A stretch of DNA of 64,000 bases from Lonsdalea populi (GTDB lineage Bacteria; Pseudomonadota; Gammaproteobacteria; Enterobacterales; Enterobacteriaceae). Below the pieces are notes generated by a model. It made no database searches. It saw only the letters and a program-made list of their open reading frames with translations, and was not told the origin of the DNA. Of this stretch, positions 23,732 to 37,187 are shown in pieces (positions within the stretch are counted from its first letter, which is position 1; each line of letters opens with the position of its first letter). Where the stretch lies: positions 310,001 to 374,000 of the forward strand of contig NZ_CP065534.1 in the NCBI RefSeq assembly GCF_015999465.1, read 5' to 3'. Position numbers and translations under genes: made by a program.

Positions 23732-24670
23732 TTACAGCTGATTTCCCGGGGTAAACCATTCGCGGCGTGAATTTAACAGGTCTTGCGCCGACATGGGCTT
23801 TTTGCCCGCTGGCTGTAGCTGCGTGAGATTGAGAATCCCGTTTGCGGTGGCCACCTGGATACCTTGCTTATCGGTTTGCACGATAGTTCCTGGAGCCGCT
23901 GGACTGTCAGTGGCGATGACATTAGCTCGCCACACTTTCACCGGTAGATCGTCGACGGTGAAATAACTGATCGGCCAAGGATTAAATGCCCGAATACAGC
24001 GCTCCAGCTGTTCGGCTGAGAGTGACCAGTCGAGCCGGGCTTCCTCTTTACTCAGCTTTTCGGCATAGGTTGCCAGGCTTTCATCCTGCACTTCGGCATG
24101 GACCTCAGCCGTGGACAGTTTATCCAGCGTAGAAAGCAGTCCCTGTGGCCCTAACTTAGCCAACGTGGCATAAAGTGTGGCGCTGGTATCTTCCGGGAGA
24201 ATAGGGCTCTCCACCTTGTGCAACATCGCCCCGGTATCGAGCCCGGCATCCATTTGCATAATGGTGACGCCCGTGTGACTGTCACCTGCCCACAGCGCGC
24301 GCTGAATGGGTGCGGCTCCACGCCAGCGCGGCAATAACGATCCATGGACGTTTATGCAGCCTAACCGCGGCATATCCAGCACAGCCTGCGGCAAGATTAA
24401 TCCGTAAGCCACAACCACCATCACGTCGGCCTCAAATTCGGCAACAAGCTGCTGATGCTCTGTGGGGTGCAGCGATTTAGGTTGTCTAACTGGAATTGCG
24501 TGCTGCTCCGCCAAAACTTTTACCGGGCTTGGTGTGAGTTTGTTTCCTCTTCCTGCAGGGCGGTCTGGCTGAGTGAATACGCCGACGATCTCATGCTGTG
24601 AGGAAAGCAATGCCTCAAGGTGCTGCGCCGCAAAATCAGGGGTTCCTGAAAAAATAATCCTTAAAGACAC
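23732..24670 (-). CDS. fmt: Methionyl-tRNA formyltransferase
   Basis: Formylates initiator Met-tRNA using 10-formyl-THF. Product of 312 residues (E. coli 315). The catalytic loop [15 protein letters not shown] near residue 110 and the HGSLLP motif are present, with the carboxyl OB-like domain after residue 205. Starts 22 bases after def; the pair handles addition and removal of the formyl group. Confidence 0.97.
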   Translation of the reverse strand: MSLRIIFSGTPDFAAQHLEALLSSQHEIVGVFTQPDRPAGRGNKLTPSPVKVLAEQHAIPVRQPKSLHPTEHQQLVAEFEADVMVVVAYGLILPQAVLDMPRLGCINVHGSLLPRWRGAAPIQRALWAGDSHTGVTIMQMDAGLDTGAMLHKVESPILPEDTSATLYATLAKLGPQGLLSTLDKLSTAEVHAEVQDESLATYAEKLSKEEARLDWSLSAEQLERCIRAFNPWPISYFTVDDLPVKVWRANVIATDSPAAPGTIVQTDKQGIQVATANGILNLTQLQPAGKKPMSAQDLLNSRREWFTPGNQL

Positions 24671-24692
24671 GTGGTTTCCACCTGATAGATGA

Positions 24693-25202
24693 TTATGCGC
24701 GACTGCTTTGTCTGGCCAGCTTTTCCAGCTTCTGCCTGATACGCTGACGTTTTAATGGGGACAGATAATCAATGAACAGCTTGCCGACAAGATGGTCCAT
24801 CTCGTGTTGAATACAAATAGCTAGCAGTCCATCTGTTTCGAGCTCAAATGTTTCGCCGTCACGGTTCAGAGCACGAATTTTGATACGTTCCGCTCGTGAA
24901 ACCAGAGCGCGGGTTTCAGGAATGGACAAACAGCCTTCTTCAATGCCCGTATCTCCACTTTTTTCAAGCAGTTCTGGGTTGATCAGCACTAGACGTTCGT
25001 TACGTTCTTCCGAAACATCGATCACGATGATGCGCTGGTGGATATCAACCTGTGTAGCGGCCAAGCCAATGCCTTCTTCTTCGTACATCGTGGCGAACAT
25101 ATCGTCCACGATACGTTGAATTTCTGCATTAACTTCTTTGACGGGCCTTGCGATTGTGCGAAGCCGCTCGTCCGGGAAATGTAATACCTGCAAGACTGAC
25201 AT
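24693..25202 (-). CDS. def: Peptide deformylase
   Basis: Fe(II) hydrolase that removes formyl from nascent amino ends. The 169-residue product matches E. coli in length. All three motifs are seen: [16 protein letters not shown] (metal cysteine) and QHEMDHLVG (HExxH). First gene of the minus-strand operon def-fmt-rsmB; divergent from dprA across 114 bases. Confidence 0.98.
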   Translation of the reverse strand: MSVLQVLHFPDERLRTIARPVKEVNAEIQRIVDDMFATMYEEEGIGLAATQVDIHQRIIVIDVSEERNERLVLINPELLEKSGDTGIEEGCLSIPETRALVSRAERIKIRALNRDGETFELETDGLLAICIQHEMDHLVGKLFIDYLSPLKRQRIRQKLEKLARQSSRA

Positions 25203-25316
25203 ATATTTTTAGATCTGTATCCGAGTGATGGGAGAGTTCTGATCCCTATTCTAGACATTTCCGGTTCTGATTGACAGTATTCGCCATTATTAGCACTGCA
25301 GGATGCGGAGCGGAAA

Positions 25317-26447
25317 ATGACGGATACTGAAGTGTGGTTGCGTCTGGCGTCGGTTAGTCGATTGGGGGCCAGAAAAATCGCGCAGTTGGTGAGCCAGATA
25401 AAGGAGGCGTGCGGATTTTCGTCCGCTTTCCTACAGGGATTGGGGCTGTCAGAATCGCAGACACAGCAGTTTTATAGCTACGAGCATGCGAAGGTGGAGG
25501 CAGTCTCACGCTGGCTTGAACATCCTTCACACTCGCTCGTCTTCTTTGGCACAATGGAATATCCCTTTCTGCTCGGTAATATCAGTTCACCTCCGCCCGT
25601 GTTGTACGTCATTGGAGATACCAAGTTGCTGGGTTCACCTCAAATAGCGATGGTTGGGAGTCGAAACCATAGCGCTTATGGGGAGCTGTGGGGAAAGTTC
25701 TTCGCTCAGGAATTCAGTCTGAGCCAATTGACCATCACCAGCGGACTTGCGGTTGGCATTGATGGGATTGCTCATCAGGCCGCGTTGGATACGGGGGGGA
25801 AGACAATTGCCGTTCTGGGAAGCGGGTTGAATCACCTGTACCCGCGACGCCATCGACCGTTAGCGGATCGCATTGTCGAGCAGGGCGGAGCGCTAGTTTC
25901 TGAGTTCGCGTTGGATACCAGACCGCTACCTGTCAATTTTCCTCGCAGAAATCGCATTATCAGCGGGTTAAGTCAAGGCGTGCTGGTGGTCGAAGCTTCC
26001 AGGCGCAGCGGGTCTCTGGTTACGGCGCGTTACGCCCTTGAACAAAATAGGGAGGTATTCGCTTTGCCGGGGGCGATTGGTAACGCGATGACGGAGGGCA
26101 CGCACTGGTTAATTCAGCAAGGTGCGTACCTGGTAACCCATCCTAAAGACATCATTGAACAGCTTGGCAGCGATCTTCATTGGCTAACGGACTTTCCTGA
26201 CACAGATAAGGAAATTATTTGTTCTCAGGAGAGCGAAGTTGAATTGCCATTTGCTGATGTGTTGGCTAACGTAGGAGATGAGGTTACACCTGTTGACGTT
26301 GTCGCTGAACGTGCCGGCCAACCTGTACCAGAGGTAGTCAGTAAACTACTGGATCTGGAGTTAGCAGGATGGATCGCAGCTGTACCCGGCGGCTATGTCC
26401 GATTAAGGAGGGCATGCCATGTTCGACGTACTCATGTACTTGTTTGA
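25317..26447 (+). CDS. dprA: DNA-processing protein DprA/Smf
   Basis: Binds incoming single-stranded DNA and loads RecA during natural transformation; in enterobacteria its role is less clear. Product of 376 residues (E. coli Smf 374). The Rossmann-like core has [27 protein letters not shown] and [14 protein letters not shown], followed by [20 protein letters not shown]. The end overlaps the start of smg by 29 bases, showing coupling. Confidence 0.95.
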   Translation: MTDTEVWLRLASVSRLGARKIAQLVSQIKEACGFSSAFLQGLGLSESQTQQFYSYEHAKVEAVSRWLEHPSHSLVFFGTMEYPFLLGNISSPPPVLYVIGDTKLLGSPQIAMVGSRNHSAYGELWGKFFAQEFSLSQLTITSGLAVGIDGIAHQAALDTGGKTIAVLGSGLNHLYPRRHRPLADRIVEQGGALVSEFALDTRPLPVNFPRRNRIISGLSQGVLVVEASRRSGSLVTARYALEQNREVFALPGAIGNAMTEGTHWLIQQGAYLVTHPKDIIEQLGSDLHWLTDFPDTDKEIICSQESEVELPFADVLANVGDEVTPVDVVAERAGQPVPEVVSKLLDLELAGWIAAVPGGYVRLRRACHVRRTHVLV

Positions 26448-26892
26448 AACTTATATTCACAATGAAACTGAAATGCGTGTCGACCAAGATACGTTGACTG
26501 ATGACCTCACTCGCGCTGGTTTTGATCGCAACGATATTTACAGCGCGTTGGATTGGTTAGAAAAATTAGCGGATATCCAAGAGGGGCAGATGCCTCCTTT
26601 GGCATTGGCAAGCGATCCTCTGGCATTACGTATTTATACGGCGGAAGAAGACCAACGACTGGATGTTGAATGTCGTGGTTTTCTCCTGTTTCTCGAACAG
26701 ATTCAGGTGTTGAGCCTGGAAACCCGTGAAATGGTGATTGATCGGGTGATGGCGCTTGAAACTCAAGAGTTCGATTTGGATGACCTTAAATGGGTTATTC
26801 TGATGGTGCTGTTTAATGTACCTGGCTGTGAAAATGCCTATCAGCAAATGGAAGATTTACTTTTTGAAGCCAACGAAGGTTATGTGCAGTAA
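26419..26892 (+). CDS. smg: Smg (DUF494) family protein
   Basis: Product of 157 residues beginning [19 protein letters not shown], the same length as E. coli Smg. Acidic and helical; no enzyme motif is visible and the function is not established, though the dprA-smg pair is widely conserved. AAGGAGGG at 26405-26412 lies inside the end of dprA. Confidence 0.95.
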   Translation: MFDVLMYLFETYIHNETEMRVDQDTLTDDLTRAGFDRNDIYSALDWLEKLADIQEGQMPPLALASDPLALRIYTAEEDQRLDVECRGFLLFLEQIQVLSLETREMVIDRVMALETQEFDLDDLKWVILMVLFNVPGCENAYQQMEDLLFEANEGYVQ

Positions 26893-26912
26893 GCCCCACT
26901 CACGGGGAAACA

Positions 26913-27470
26913 ATGGTTAAGCCGACACTTTTCGCTGAGAAAAAACAGCAGTGTCCGGAATGCGGTGCTGATTTAGTTATCCGTTCCGGGCGATATGGCC
27001 CTTTTCTGGGTTGTTCACACTATCCCGAATGTGAATACATCCGCCCGCTCAAGGCGCAAGCGGATGGTCACGTTGTTAAAGTGCTGAATGGTCAGCCCTG
27101 TCCCGAATGCCAGTCAACGCTGGTATTACGCCAGGGGCGTTACGGTATGTTTATCGGGTGCTCTCACTATCCTGAATGCGGTCATATAGAAATGATCGAC
27201 AGACCCGATGAAACGGCGCTGAGCTGTCCTCAATGTCTCGAGGGAAAGTTACTGCAACGTAAGTCACGTTATGGCAAAACGTTCCATTCATGTGACCGCT
27301 ATCCCGAATGCCGGTTCGCCATTAATTATCAGCCGGTGGCGGGCGAATGTGAGCATTGTCACTATCTCCTATTGGTCGAGAAGAAAACGGCGCGTGGCGT
27401 AAAGCGGTTCTGCGCCAGCAAGTCATGTGGCAAACCAGTATCAATAGAGATGTCCGATAGCGATGAATAA
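26913..27470 (+). CDS. yrdD: Topoisomerase I zinc-ribbon-like protein YrdD
   Basis: Product of 185 residues (E. coli YrdD about 180). It carries repeated four-cysteine topoisomerase C-terminal zinc fingers: [20 protein letters not shown] ending in [27 protein letters not shown] ending likewise, [17 protein letters not shown], and a final CEHC...C-C pair. It probably binds single-stranded DNA; the role is inferred from the domain. Starts 20 bases after smg. Confidence 0.92.
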   Translation: MVKPTLFAEKKQQCPECGADLVIRSGRYGPFLGCSHYPECEYIRPLKAQADGHVVKVLNGQPCPECQSTLVLRQGRYGMFIGCSHYPECGHIEMIDRPDETALSCPQCLEGKLLQRKSRYGKTFHSCDRYPECRFAINYQPVAGECEHCHYLLLVEKKTARGVKRFCASKSCGKPVSIEMSDSDE

Positions 27471-28035
27471 CATTATCCCCCCCGAGCAGTGGCCTCCCCT
27501 GTTGAAGAATCTAGAGGATCACAAAGTGATCGCCTATCCGACCGAAGCGGTCTTCGGTTTGGGGTGCGATCCGGATAGTGAGATCGCCGTGCAGCGGCTG
27601 TTGGATCTGAAGCGTCGTCCCTGGCAGAAGGGATTGATCCTGATCGCTGCAGAATTTCAGCAGTTGGAACCTTACGTCGATGTTTCCGCACTTTCGGAGG
27701 CGCAGTTAAGCAGTGTTTTTTCCACCTGGCCGGGGCCAGTAACTTGGGTTATGCCGACGAAACCTAGCACGCCTCAATGGCTGACCGGAGAATTTACAAC
27801 GCTGGCGGTGCGACTCAGCGACCATCCTTTAGTTATTGAGCTTTGCCGTCGGTTTGGTAAACCCTTGGTTTCCACTAGCGCAAATCTGAGTGGCAAGCCA
27901 CCATGCCGTACAGCAAAAGAAGTGTTCGAGCAGTTCGGAAAAGCGTTTCCCGTGTTGGAAGGTGCGATTGGTGGTCGTCAAAATCCATCAGAAATTCGCG
28001 ATGCCTCAACGGGCGCAATGGTACGTTCGGGCTAA
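27463..28035 (+). CDS. tsaC: Threonylcarbamoyl-AMP synthase
   Basis: Makes threonylcarbamoyl-AMP from threonine, bicarbonate and ATP for the t6A37 modification of ANN-decoding tRNAs. The 190-residue product matches E. coli TsaC (YrdC). YrdC motifs [26 protein letters not shown] and [12 protein letters not shown] are present. Overlaps the end of yrdD by eight bases. Confidence 0.96.
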   Translation: MNNIIPPEQWPPLLKNLEDHKVIAYPTEAVFGLGCDPDSEIAVQRLLDLKRRPWQKGLILIAAEFQQLEPYVDVSALSEAQLSSVFSTWPGPVTWVMPTKPSTPQWLTGEFTTLAVRLSDHPLVIELCRRFGKPLVSTSANLSGKPPCRTAKEVFEQFGKAFPVLEGAIGGRQNPSEIRDASTGAMVRSG

Positions 28036-28049
28036 TAAGGAAATGTGTC

Positions 28050-28877
28050 ATGTCATCTGAAGTCAAAGCCTTCGTTGTGTTTGGTAATCCGATCGAGCAC
28101 AGTAAATCCCCGCAGATTCACACTCTATTTGCTCATCAGACCGGAATTGCACTGTCGTATGGCCGGCTTTTGGCTCCAATTGAACAGTTTGAACAGACGT
28201 TGCAAACGTTTTTCCAGACAGGTGCTGGCGCTAATGTAACGACTCCGTTCAAGGAGCGAGCCTGCATTGCCGTGGACGTTTTGAGCGAGCGTGCAAGAGC
28301 GGCGGGCGCCGTAAATACCATCAAAAAGTTGAATGATGGCTCGTTGTACGGTGATAACACCGACGGTATTGGTCTGTTGAGCGATTTAGAGCAGAACCAC
28401 TTCATCCAGCCAGATTTCCATGTGTTGCTGATTGGCGCTGGCGGCGCGGCGCGGGGCGTTATTCAGCCTCTGTTGGCCCATGGCTGCGCAATCACGGTAA
28501 CCAACCGCACGCAAAGTCGAGCTGAAGCGCTGGTGGATAATTTTTGCGATAAGGAAAATATTCGGGCGGTTCCTTTGAATGCACTTACCGACGAGAGATT
28601 CGATCTTATTGTCAACGCAACATCGTCAGGTATTTCTGGCGATATCCCTGCATTACCTGAGTCGCTTGTGTGTCGCGGGGTTCACTGCTATGACATGTTT
28701 TATGCATCCGGACTGACTCCCTTTCTCAAGTGGTGTACCGGATTGGGCGTAAAAAATTTTGCGGATGGTTTAGGTATGTTGGTGTGGCAGGCTGCTCATG
28801 CTTATGAACTGTGGCATGGGGTATTGCCAGACGCAGCTGCGGTGATCAAACAAATGAAGCGAGAACTTAAGCAGTGA
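28050..28877 (+). CDS. aroE: Shikimate dehydrogenase
   Basis: NADP-dependent reduction of 3-dehydroshikimate, fourth step of the shikimate pathway. ATG 28050, behind AAGGAAATGTGTC, gives 275 residues (E. coli 272). Substrate residues appear in [14 protein letters not shown] and VTTPFKERA (catalytic lysine); the NADP site is GAGGAARGV near residue 130 with the NRT motif (TNRTQSRA). An open frame upstream overlaps tsaC and is not used. Confidence 0.96.
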   Translation: MSSEVKAFVVFGNPIEHSKSPQIHTLFAHQTGIALSYGRLLAPIEQFEQTLQTFFQTGAGANVTTPFKERACIAVDVLSERARAAGAVNTIKKLNDGSLYGDNTDGIGLLSDLEQNHFIQPDFHVLLIGAGGAARGVIQPLLAHGCAITVTNRTQSRAEALVDNFCDKENIRAVPLNALTDERFDLIVNATSSGISGDIPALPESLVCRGVHCYDMFYASGLTPFLKWCTGLGVKNFADGLGMLVWQAAHAYELWHGVLPDAAAVIKQMKRELKQ

Positions 28878-29128
28878 ATCAATCTATTCAATTTCCCGAT
28901 CGCGAAGAGTGGGATGAAGGCGCTCAGGCTATCCGCTTCCCCGTACAGATCAATGGATTTCAGCGTGAGTGTATTTTGCGTGCGGCGCCCATCCAGCAGA
29001 GATACGGTGGGAGTCACTACGAAGAGTAGCTATCGCTGTTCATTTTGAATCGTTGGGATTTTGAAGAGGAGTTTGAGAGCCTGATCGTCAATGAAGTCGA
29101 GGATGCCGACGGCCGATTTGTGCTCTAG
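28874..29128 (+). pseudogene. yrdB: DUF1488 protein YrdB with an internal amber codon
   Basis: GTG 28874 overlaps the aroE stop and reads [16 protein letters not shown], the YrdB amino end. TAG at 29027-29029 interrupts the frame after 51 codons, and the same frame then continues LSLFILNRWDFEEEFESLIV to TAG 29126-29128. E. coli YrdB (85 residues) has EQWLASF at this point, so TAG replaces the Trp codon by one change (TGG to TAG). Without it the protein would be 84 residues. Function unknown. Either a recent pseudogene or read through in an amber suppressor background. Confidence 0.85.
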
Positions 29129-29661
29129 GCGTCGAGGTACTCCTCTTTCCAACGCACATAGTTGCTGGCGGAATAAAGTAGCCCACCTATTTCCTCTGCA
29201 GTTAGCAGTCGTACCTTTCTGTCCGGACTCCCTAAATAAAGATAACCGCTTTCCAGCCGCTTGTCCGGAGCTACTAAACTACCCGCGCCGATCATGACGT
29301 CATCCTCGATCACAGCGCGATCAAGGATAATGGATCCCATTCCCACCAGAACTCGATTTCCGATCGTACAACCATGCAGCACGACTTTATGGCCGACGGT
29401 GACGTCTTCCCCAATTAACAATGGATTGCCGCTTTTGTTGTGGGTGGATCGATGAGTGACATGTAAAACGCTGCCGTCCTGAATATTGGTTCGAGCGCCA
29501 ATAAGGATCGTGTTGACGTCCCCACGGATGGCGACGAGTGGCCATATACTGACGTCGTCCGCCAGAAAGACATCGCCGATCACGACGCTGGAGGGATCGA
29601 TCATTACTCTCTCACCGACCGTAGGTGCGAGGTTTTTGAAGGGACGAAGACTGTTCGTCAT
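29125..29661 (-). CDS. yrdA: Gamma-carbonic anhydrase family protein YrdA
   Basis: Left-handed beta-helix protein of 178 residues (E. coli 184) with hexapeptide repeats through most of its length. The metal-binding histidines are retained in HVTHRS and GHKVVLHGC. Whether it has carbonic anhydrase activity is unknown. Convergent with yrdB, the ends overlapping by four bases, as in E. coli between aroE and an rRNA operon. Confidence 0.94.
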   Translation of the reverse strand: MTNSLRPFKNLAPTVGERVMIDPSSVVIGDVFLADDVSIWPLVAIRGDVNTILIGARTNIQDGSVLHVTHRSTHNKSGNPLLIGEDVTVGHKVVLHGCTIGNRVLVGMGSIILDRAVIEDDVMIGAGSLVAPDKRLESGYLYLGSPDRKVRLLTAEEIGGLLYSASNYVRWKEEYLDA

Positions 29662-29807
29662 AACTGTTTACCTCATAGATGACAGGTATTTTGCCGAGTA
29701 GATCTTTTAATAACCTGAACTTAAGTCAGAAAATAGCCGCAGATGCGTAAGATCTTAACGGATAGCTGAAAAAAACAGCTAACGATAAAAAAGATCTCAA
29801 TAGAGGG

Positions 29808-29835
29808 TTGTGCAACCCGGAGAGATCCCTATAAT
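29808..29835 (+). promoter_or_regulatory. rRNA operon promoter P1
   Basis: TTGTGC (29808-29813), spacer 16, and perfect TATAAT (29830-29835), followed by the GC-rich discriminator GCGCTCCCAC typical of stringently controlled rrn P1 promoters. The AT-rich stretch upstream (29760-29800) fits an UP element and Fis sites. Confidence 0.85.
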
Positions 29836-29904
29836 GCGCTCCCACTGACACGGCGAAGCGGACAACGCGGCGCGGTGACAGTCGGAGAAAGACGAAGAAA
29901 GTCG

Positions 29905-29932
29905 TTGACTCTGAACGAGGTAAGCGTAATAT
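29905..29932 (+). promoter_or_regulatory. rRNA operon promoter P2
   Basis: TTGACT (29905-29910) and TAATAT (29927-29932) with a 16-base spacer lie about 100 bases after P1, the usual P1/P2 distance of rrn operons. Confidence 0.75.
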
Positions 29933-29969
29933 ACGCGGCCTCACGTTAGCCGCTTAGGCGGAAACGAAA

Positions 29970-29981
29970 CGCTCTTTAACA
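29970..29981 (+). promoter_or_regulatory. boxA antitermination site, 16S leader
   Basis: CGCTCTTTAACA differs from the boxA consensus TGCTCTTTAACA only at the first base. It loads the NusB-NusE(S10) complex that makes transcription of the rRNA operon resistant to Rho. Confidence 0.85.
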
Positions 29982-30127
29982 ATATAATCAGACAATCTGT
30001 GTGGGCACTCACAAGACACTATCGCAAAAGATACGAAAAAGTCTTGAAGAGTGAACAACAGTTAATTCATTACGAATCAACAGTAAAATTCTTTGAGCAT
30101 CGCTATTAAGTTAGCAAATCAAGCTTT

Positions 30128-31670
<1,543 letters not shown>

Positions 31671-31741
31671 CCGAAGTGAAGTGCTAGTGAAGTGCTCACA
31701 CAGATTGTCTGATGAAGAAGAACGAGCAGAAATACCTTTAT

Positions 31742-31818
<77 letters not shown>

Positions 31819-31945
31819 AATTTTCTCTTATGCTGCGTTATGCTCAGGCTTGTTTACAAGAGTAAACGCCGCCCTCGCACGCCTTGCCTAAGAAAAAATT
31901 AACTCTTCCATGAGTGGTATCTAAAGGTAACTGTAAGTGACGTTT

Positions 31946-32021
31946 GGGGCTATAGCTCAGCTGGGAGAGCGCCTGCTTTGCACGCAGGAGGTCTGCGGTT
32001 CGATCCCGCATAGCTCCACCA
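31946..32021 (+). tRNA. tRNA-Ala (TGC)
   Basis: A 76-base cloverleaf from GGGGCTATAGCTCAG to CCACCA, with anticodon TGC in GCTTTGCACGC. The Ile-Ala pair defines this as the two-tRNA type of rrn spacer, like E. coli rrnA, rrnD and rrnH. Confidence 0.97.
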
Positions 32022-32068
32022 TACAAAGACTTCAGAGCGTATTGGCGACAGTATGCTGTGAAGTATTT

Positions 32069-32080
32069 TGCTCTTTAACA
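32069..32080 (+). promoter_or_regulatory. boxA antitermination site, 23S leader
   Basis: A perfect TGCTCTTTAACA lies between tRNA-Ala and 23S, the second boxA usual in enterobacterial rrn operons. Confidence 0.85.
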
Positions 32081-32219
32081 ATCTGGAACAAGCTGAAATT
32101 TGAAACGATGCGGCTGAACATCTCTCTGCGTGCAGTATTGAGCGGTGATTTGGTTGCGTCAGAGTCTCTCAAATAATCGCAGCGTGAAGGGTGTCTTACG
32201 AGACACCTTCGGGTTGTGA

Positions 32220-35126
<2,907 letters not shown>

Positions 35127-35234
35127 ACAACACCGAAGGTGTTTTAGAGAGACGAGAAGAAGTTCAGCTTGTTTGCAGATTGGTTCTGGTGGTTGCACGG
35201 AGAGCGTGTGTAACGATTGGAATGAAACAGAATT

Positions 35235-35354
35235 TGCCTGGCGGCGATAGCGCGGTGGTCCCACCTGACCCCATGCCGAACTCAGCAGTGAAACGCCGTA
35301 GCGCCGATGGTAGTGTGGGGTCTCCCCATGCGAGAGTAGGGAACTGCCAGGCAT
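35235..35354 (+). rRNA. rrf: 5S ribosomal RNA
   Basis: A 120-base gene from TGCCTGGCGG to CTGCCAGGCAT, whose ends pair as helix I. Differs from the E. coli sequence at only a few bases. Only one 5S copy follows the 23S. Confidence 0.97.
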
Positions 35355-35369
35355 TAATTTAAGTAGAGA

Positions 35370-35395
35370 CCCTCAGCGAGAGCTGGGGGTTTTTG
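35370..35395 (+). terminator. rRNA operon terminator
   Basis: CCCTCAGC and GCTGGGGG pair (with one G-T) around GAGA and are followed by TTTTTG. It is 15 bases after the 5S gene. Confidence 0.88.
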
Positions 35396-35397
35396 CG

Positions 35398-35819
35398 TTG
35401 GGGCGGTGAAAACGGCCGGCAAATCACTCAGAGCCTGCGGCCCACGCCAGACCAGACTATGTCCCCCCTAAAATGCTGAGGCTGTTGCACCTGAGAGCAC
35501 GGTCGCCCATGATTTCGCGTCAGCGTGAAACTCCCGACTCTTTTTCTCTCCTTGGCTTTCTGCGCTTTCGCTGAGCCTGACCCTGTATTTATCCTATCGC
35601 TCTGAGCGACGCGACAAACGGCGACACGCCCATCCTGTGATAACCCGTGATATTCCATGGGGAGTAGTGTGAAGAGCCCGCGAGGGAGGCGATCATTATC
35701 CGGCAGGTAAACCGGGAGATTCACTATTCCTAAAAGGCATGTGCTCATCCTCTTTTGAGTGAAAGATTTTCAACTGCGCCCGTTCACTATCGACATCAAT
35801 CGGGAAAATCGCTATCTTT
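35398..35819. other. Post-rrn spacer with no convincing gene
   Basis: This 420-base stretch between the rrn terminator and the metA operator holds one open frame of 106 codons on the minus strand (35428-35748). It has no ribosome binding site and no domain I recognise; its middle, SAKAQKAKERKRVGSFTLTR, is unlike a folded protein. I recall similar translated stretches in annotations of related soft-rot bacteria, which would make this a dispersed non-coding sequence; that needs a search. Confidence 0.45.
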
Positions 35820-35851
35820 GGCTGTCTGGAAGTCTAAGCGTATAAACGTAT
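35820..35851 (+). promoter_or_regulatory. Tandem MetJ boxes before metA
   Basis: Four abutting 8-mers, GGCTGTCT, GGAAGTCT, AAGCGTAT and AAACGTAT, resemble the MetJ half-site AGACGTCT and end 19 bases before the metA start. The same arrangement is known upstream of E. coli metA, where MetJ with S-adenosylmethionine represses transcription. Confidence 0.75.
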
Positions 35852-35870
35852 GTAGTGAGGTTATAAGGTT

Positions 35871-36800
35871 ATGCCAATCCGGGTCCCCGATGAATTGCCC
35901 GCAGTGAACTTTTTGCGCAAAGAAAACGTGTTTGTGATGACATCGTCTCGTGCGAAAACTCAGGAAATTCGTCCGCTTAAAGTATTGGTTCTTAACCTGA
36001 TGCCCAAAAAAATCGAGACTGAGAATCAGTTTCTACGGTTGCTATCGAATTCTCCACTGCAGATCGATATTCAACTGTTAAGAATTGATAGCCGCGAGTC
36101 CAAGAACACGCCGATCGAGCATCTCAACAATTTCTACTGCAACTTTGAAGATATTGAAAATGAAAACTTTGATGGGCTGATTGTGACTGGAGCCCCATTA
36201 GGATTAGTCGATTTCTGTGATGTGGTTTACTGGCCGCAAATTTCACGGGTTGTGAGTTGGGCTAAAGAGCATGTAACTTCAACATTATTTGTGTGCTGGG
36301 CCGTACAGGCCGCATTGAACGTCCTTTATGGCATCCCAAAACTGACGCGTGACGTTAAGCTATCTGGCGTTTATGAGCATCATACCTTTCAGCCACATGC
36401 GTTGATGACGCGCGGTTTTGATGAAACGTTCCTGGCACCTCATTCACGCTATGCAGATTTTCCACTTGACGTCATTCGCGGACACACCGACCTGGATATT
36501 TTGGCGGGTTCAGATGAAGTCGGCGCTTATCTGGTCGCGAGTAAAGATAAACGTCTGGCGTTTGTCACTGGTCATCCGGAATACGATGCGCTGACGCTGG
36601 GCAGTGAATATTTTCGCGATATCGAAGCAGGGTTGGATACCGTCATTCCTGTGAACTACTTCCCAGATAACAACCCTGAAAGAGCGCCTAAAGCGAGCTG
36701 GCGCAGTCACGGGCATCTCTTATTTTCAAACTGGCTAAACTATTATGTCTATCAGATCACGCCTTTCGATTTGCGTAATATGAATCCTACATTGGATTGA
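35871..36800 (+). CDS. metA: Homoserine O-succinyltransferase
   Basis: First committed step of methionine synthesis: homoserine plus succinyl-CoA gives O-succinylhomoserine. The 309-residue product equals E. coli MetA. Catalytic residues fall at the E. coli positions: C142 in FVCWAVQA, H235 and E237 in GHPEYD. Regulated by the MetJ boxes just upstream. In E. coli aceB follows metA; here a transporter on the other strand does. Confidence 0.97.
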   Translation: MPIRVPDELPAVNFLRKENVFVMTSSRAKTQEIRPLKVLVLNLMPKKIETENQFLRLLSNSPLQIDIQLLRIDSRESKNTPIEHLNNFYCNFEDIENENFDGLIVTGAPLGLVDFCDVVYWPQISRVVSWAKEHVTSTLFVCWAVQAALNVLYGIPKLTRDVKLSGVYEHHTFQPHALMTRGFDETFLAPHSRYADFPLDVIRGHTDLDILAGSDEVGAYLVASKDKRLAFVTGHPEYDALTLGSEYFRDIEAGLDTVIPVNYFPDNNPERAPKASWRSHGHLLFSNWLNYYVYQITPFDLRNMNPTLD

Positions 36801-36812
36801 TAGCCTTTATTT

Positions 36813-36834
36813 AGGCTCCCGCGGGTGCCTTTAT
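36813..36834 (+). terminator. Terminator after metA
   Basis: AGGC-T-CCCGCGGG-T-GCCT forms a GC-rich stem followed by TTTAT, 12 bases after the metA stop. The T-run is weak. Confidence 0.6.
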
Positions 36835-37140
36835 GTTGACATTATTCTTTCTACTGAATACCCCTTATTTTTATGATGATTTATTTCAGCTTTTATGCCC
36901 CAAAATATTGTCCCTGTAGCGTTCTCAACGGCATGAATCACATGCTTAAGCGTTTTGTATGGATAAGAGACCTCATTATTTATTACGCAACACTACCTGC
37001 CTGATAGGTTTAAATACCAGAAGAAGAAAAAATGCTGTTATATAGCAGGCAGATGAAAGGCTCTGGACTAATGGTTAGATAATAGGTTTTGCTGAAAACG
37101 ATGTGAGGAAGAATGGGGTCAACAAAAGCTCCGCTGAAAT
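36835..37140. other. AT-rich spacer, no gene seen
   Basis: About 300 bases between metA and the transporter. There is no open frame with a ribosome binding site, no repeat and no RNA gene that I can recognise. Confidence 0.5.
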
Positions 37141-37143
37141 AAA

Positions 37144-37164
37144 AACAGGGGCGCGAGACCCCTG
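37144..37164 (-). terminator. Terminator after the anion transporter gene
   Basis: On the minus strand ACAGGGG and CCCCTGT pair around a seven-base loop and are followed by TTTTTATTT. It lies 24 bases after the transporter stop. Confidence 0.85.
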
Positions 37165-37187
37165 TCAAAATTTAACATCGTCTGTTA

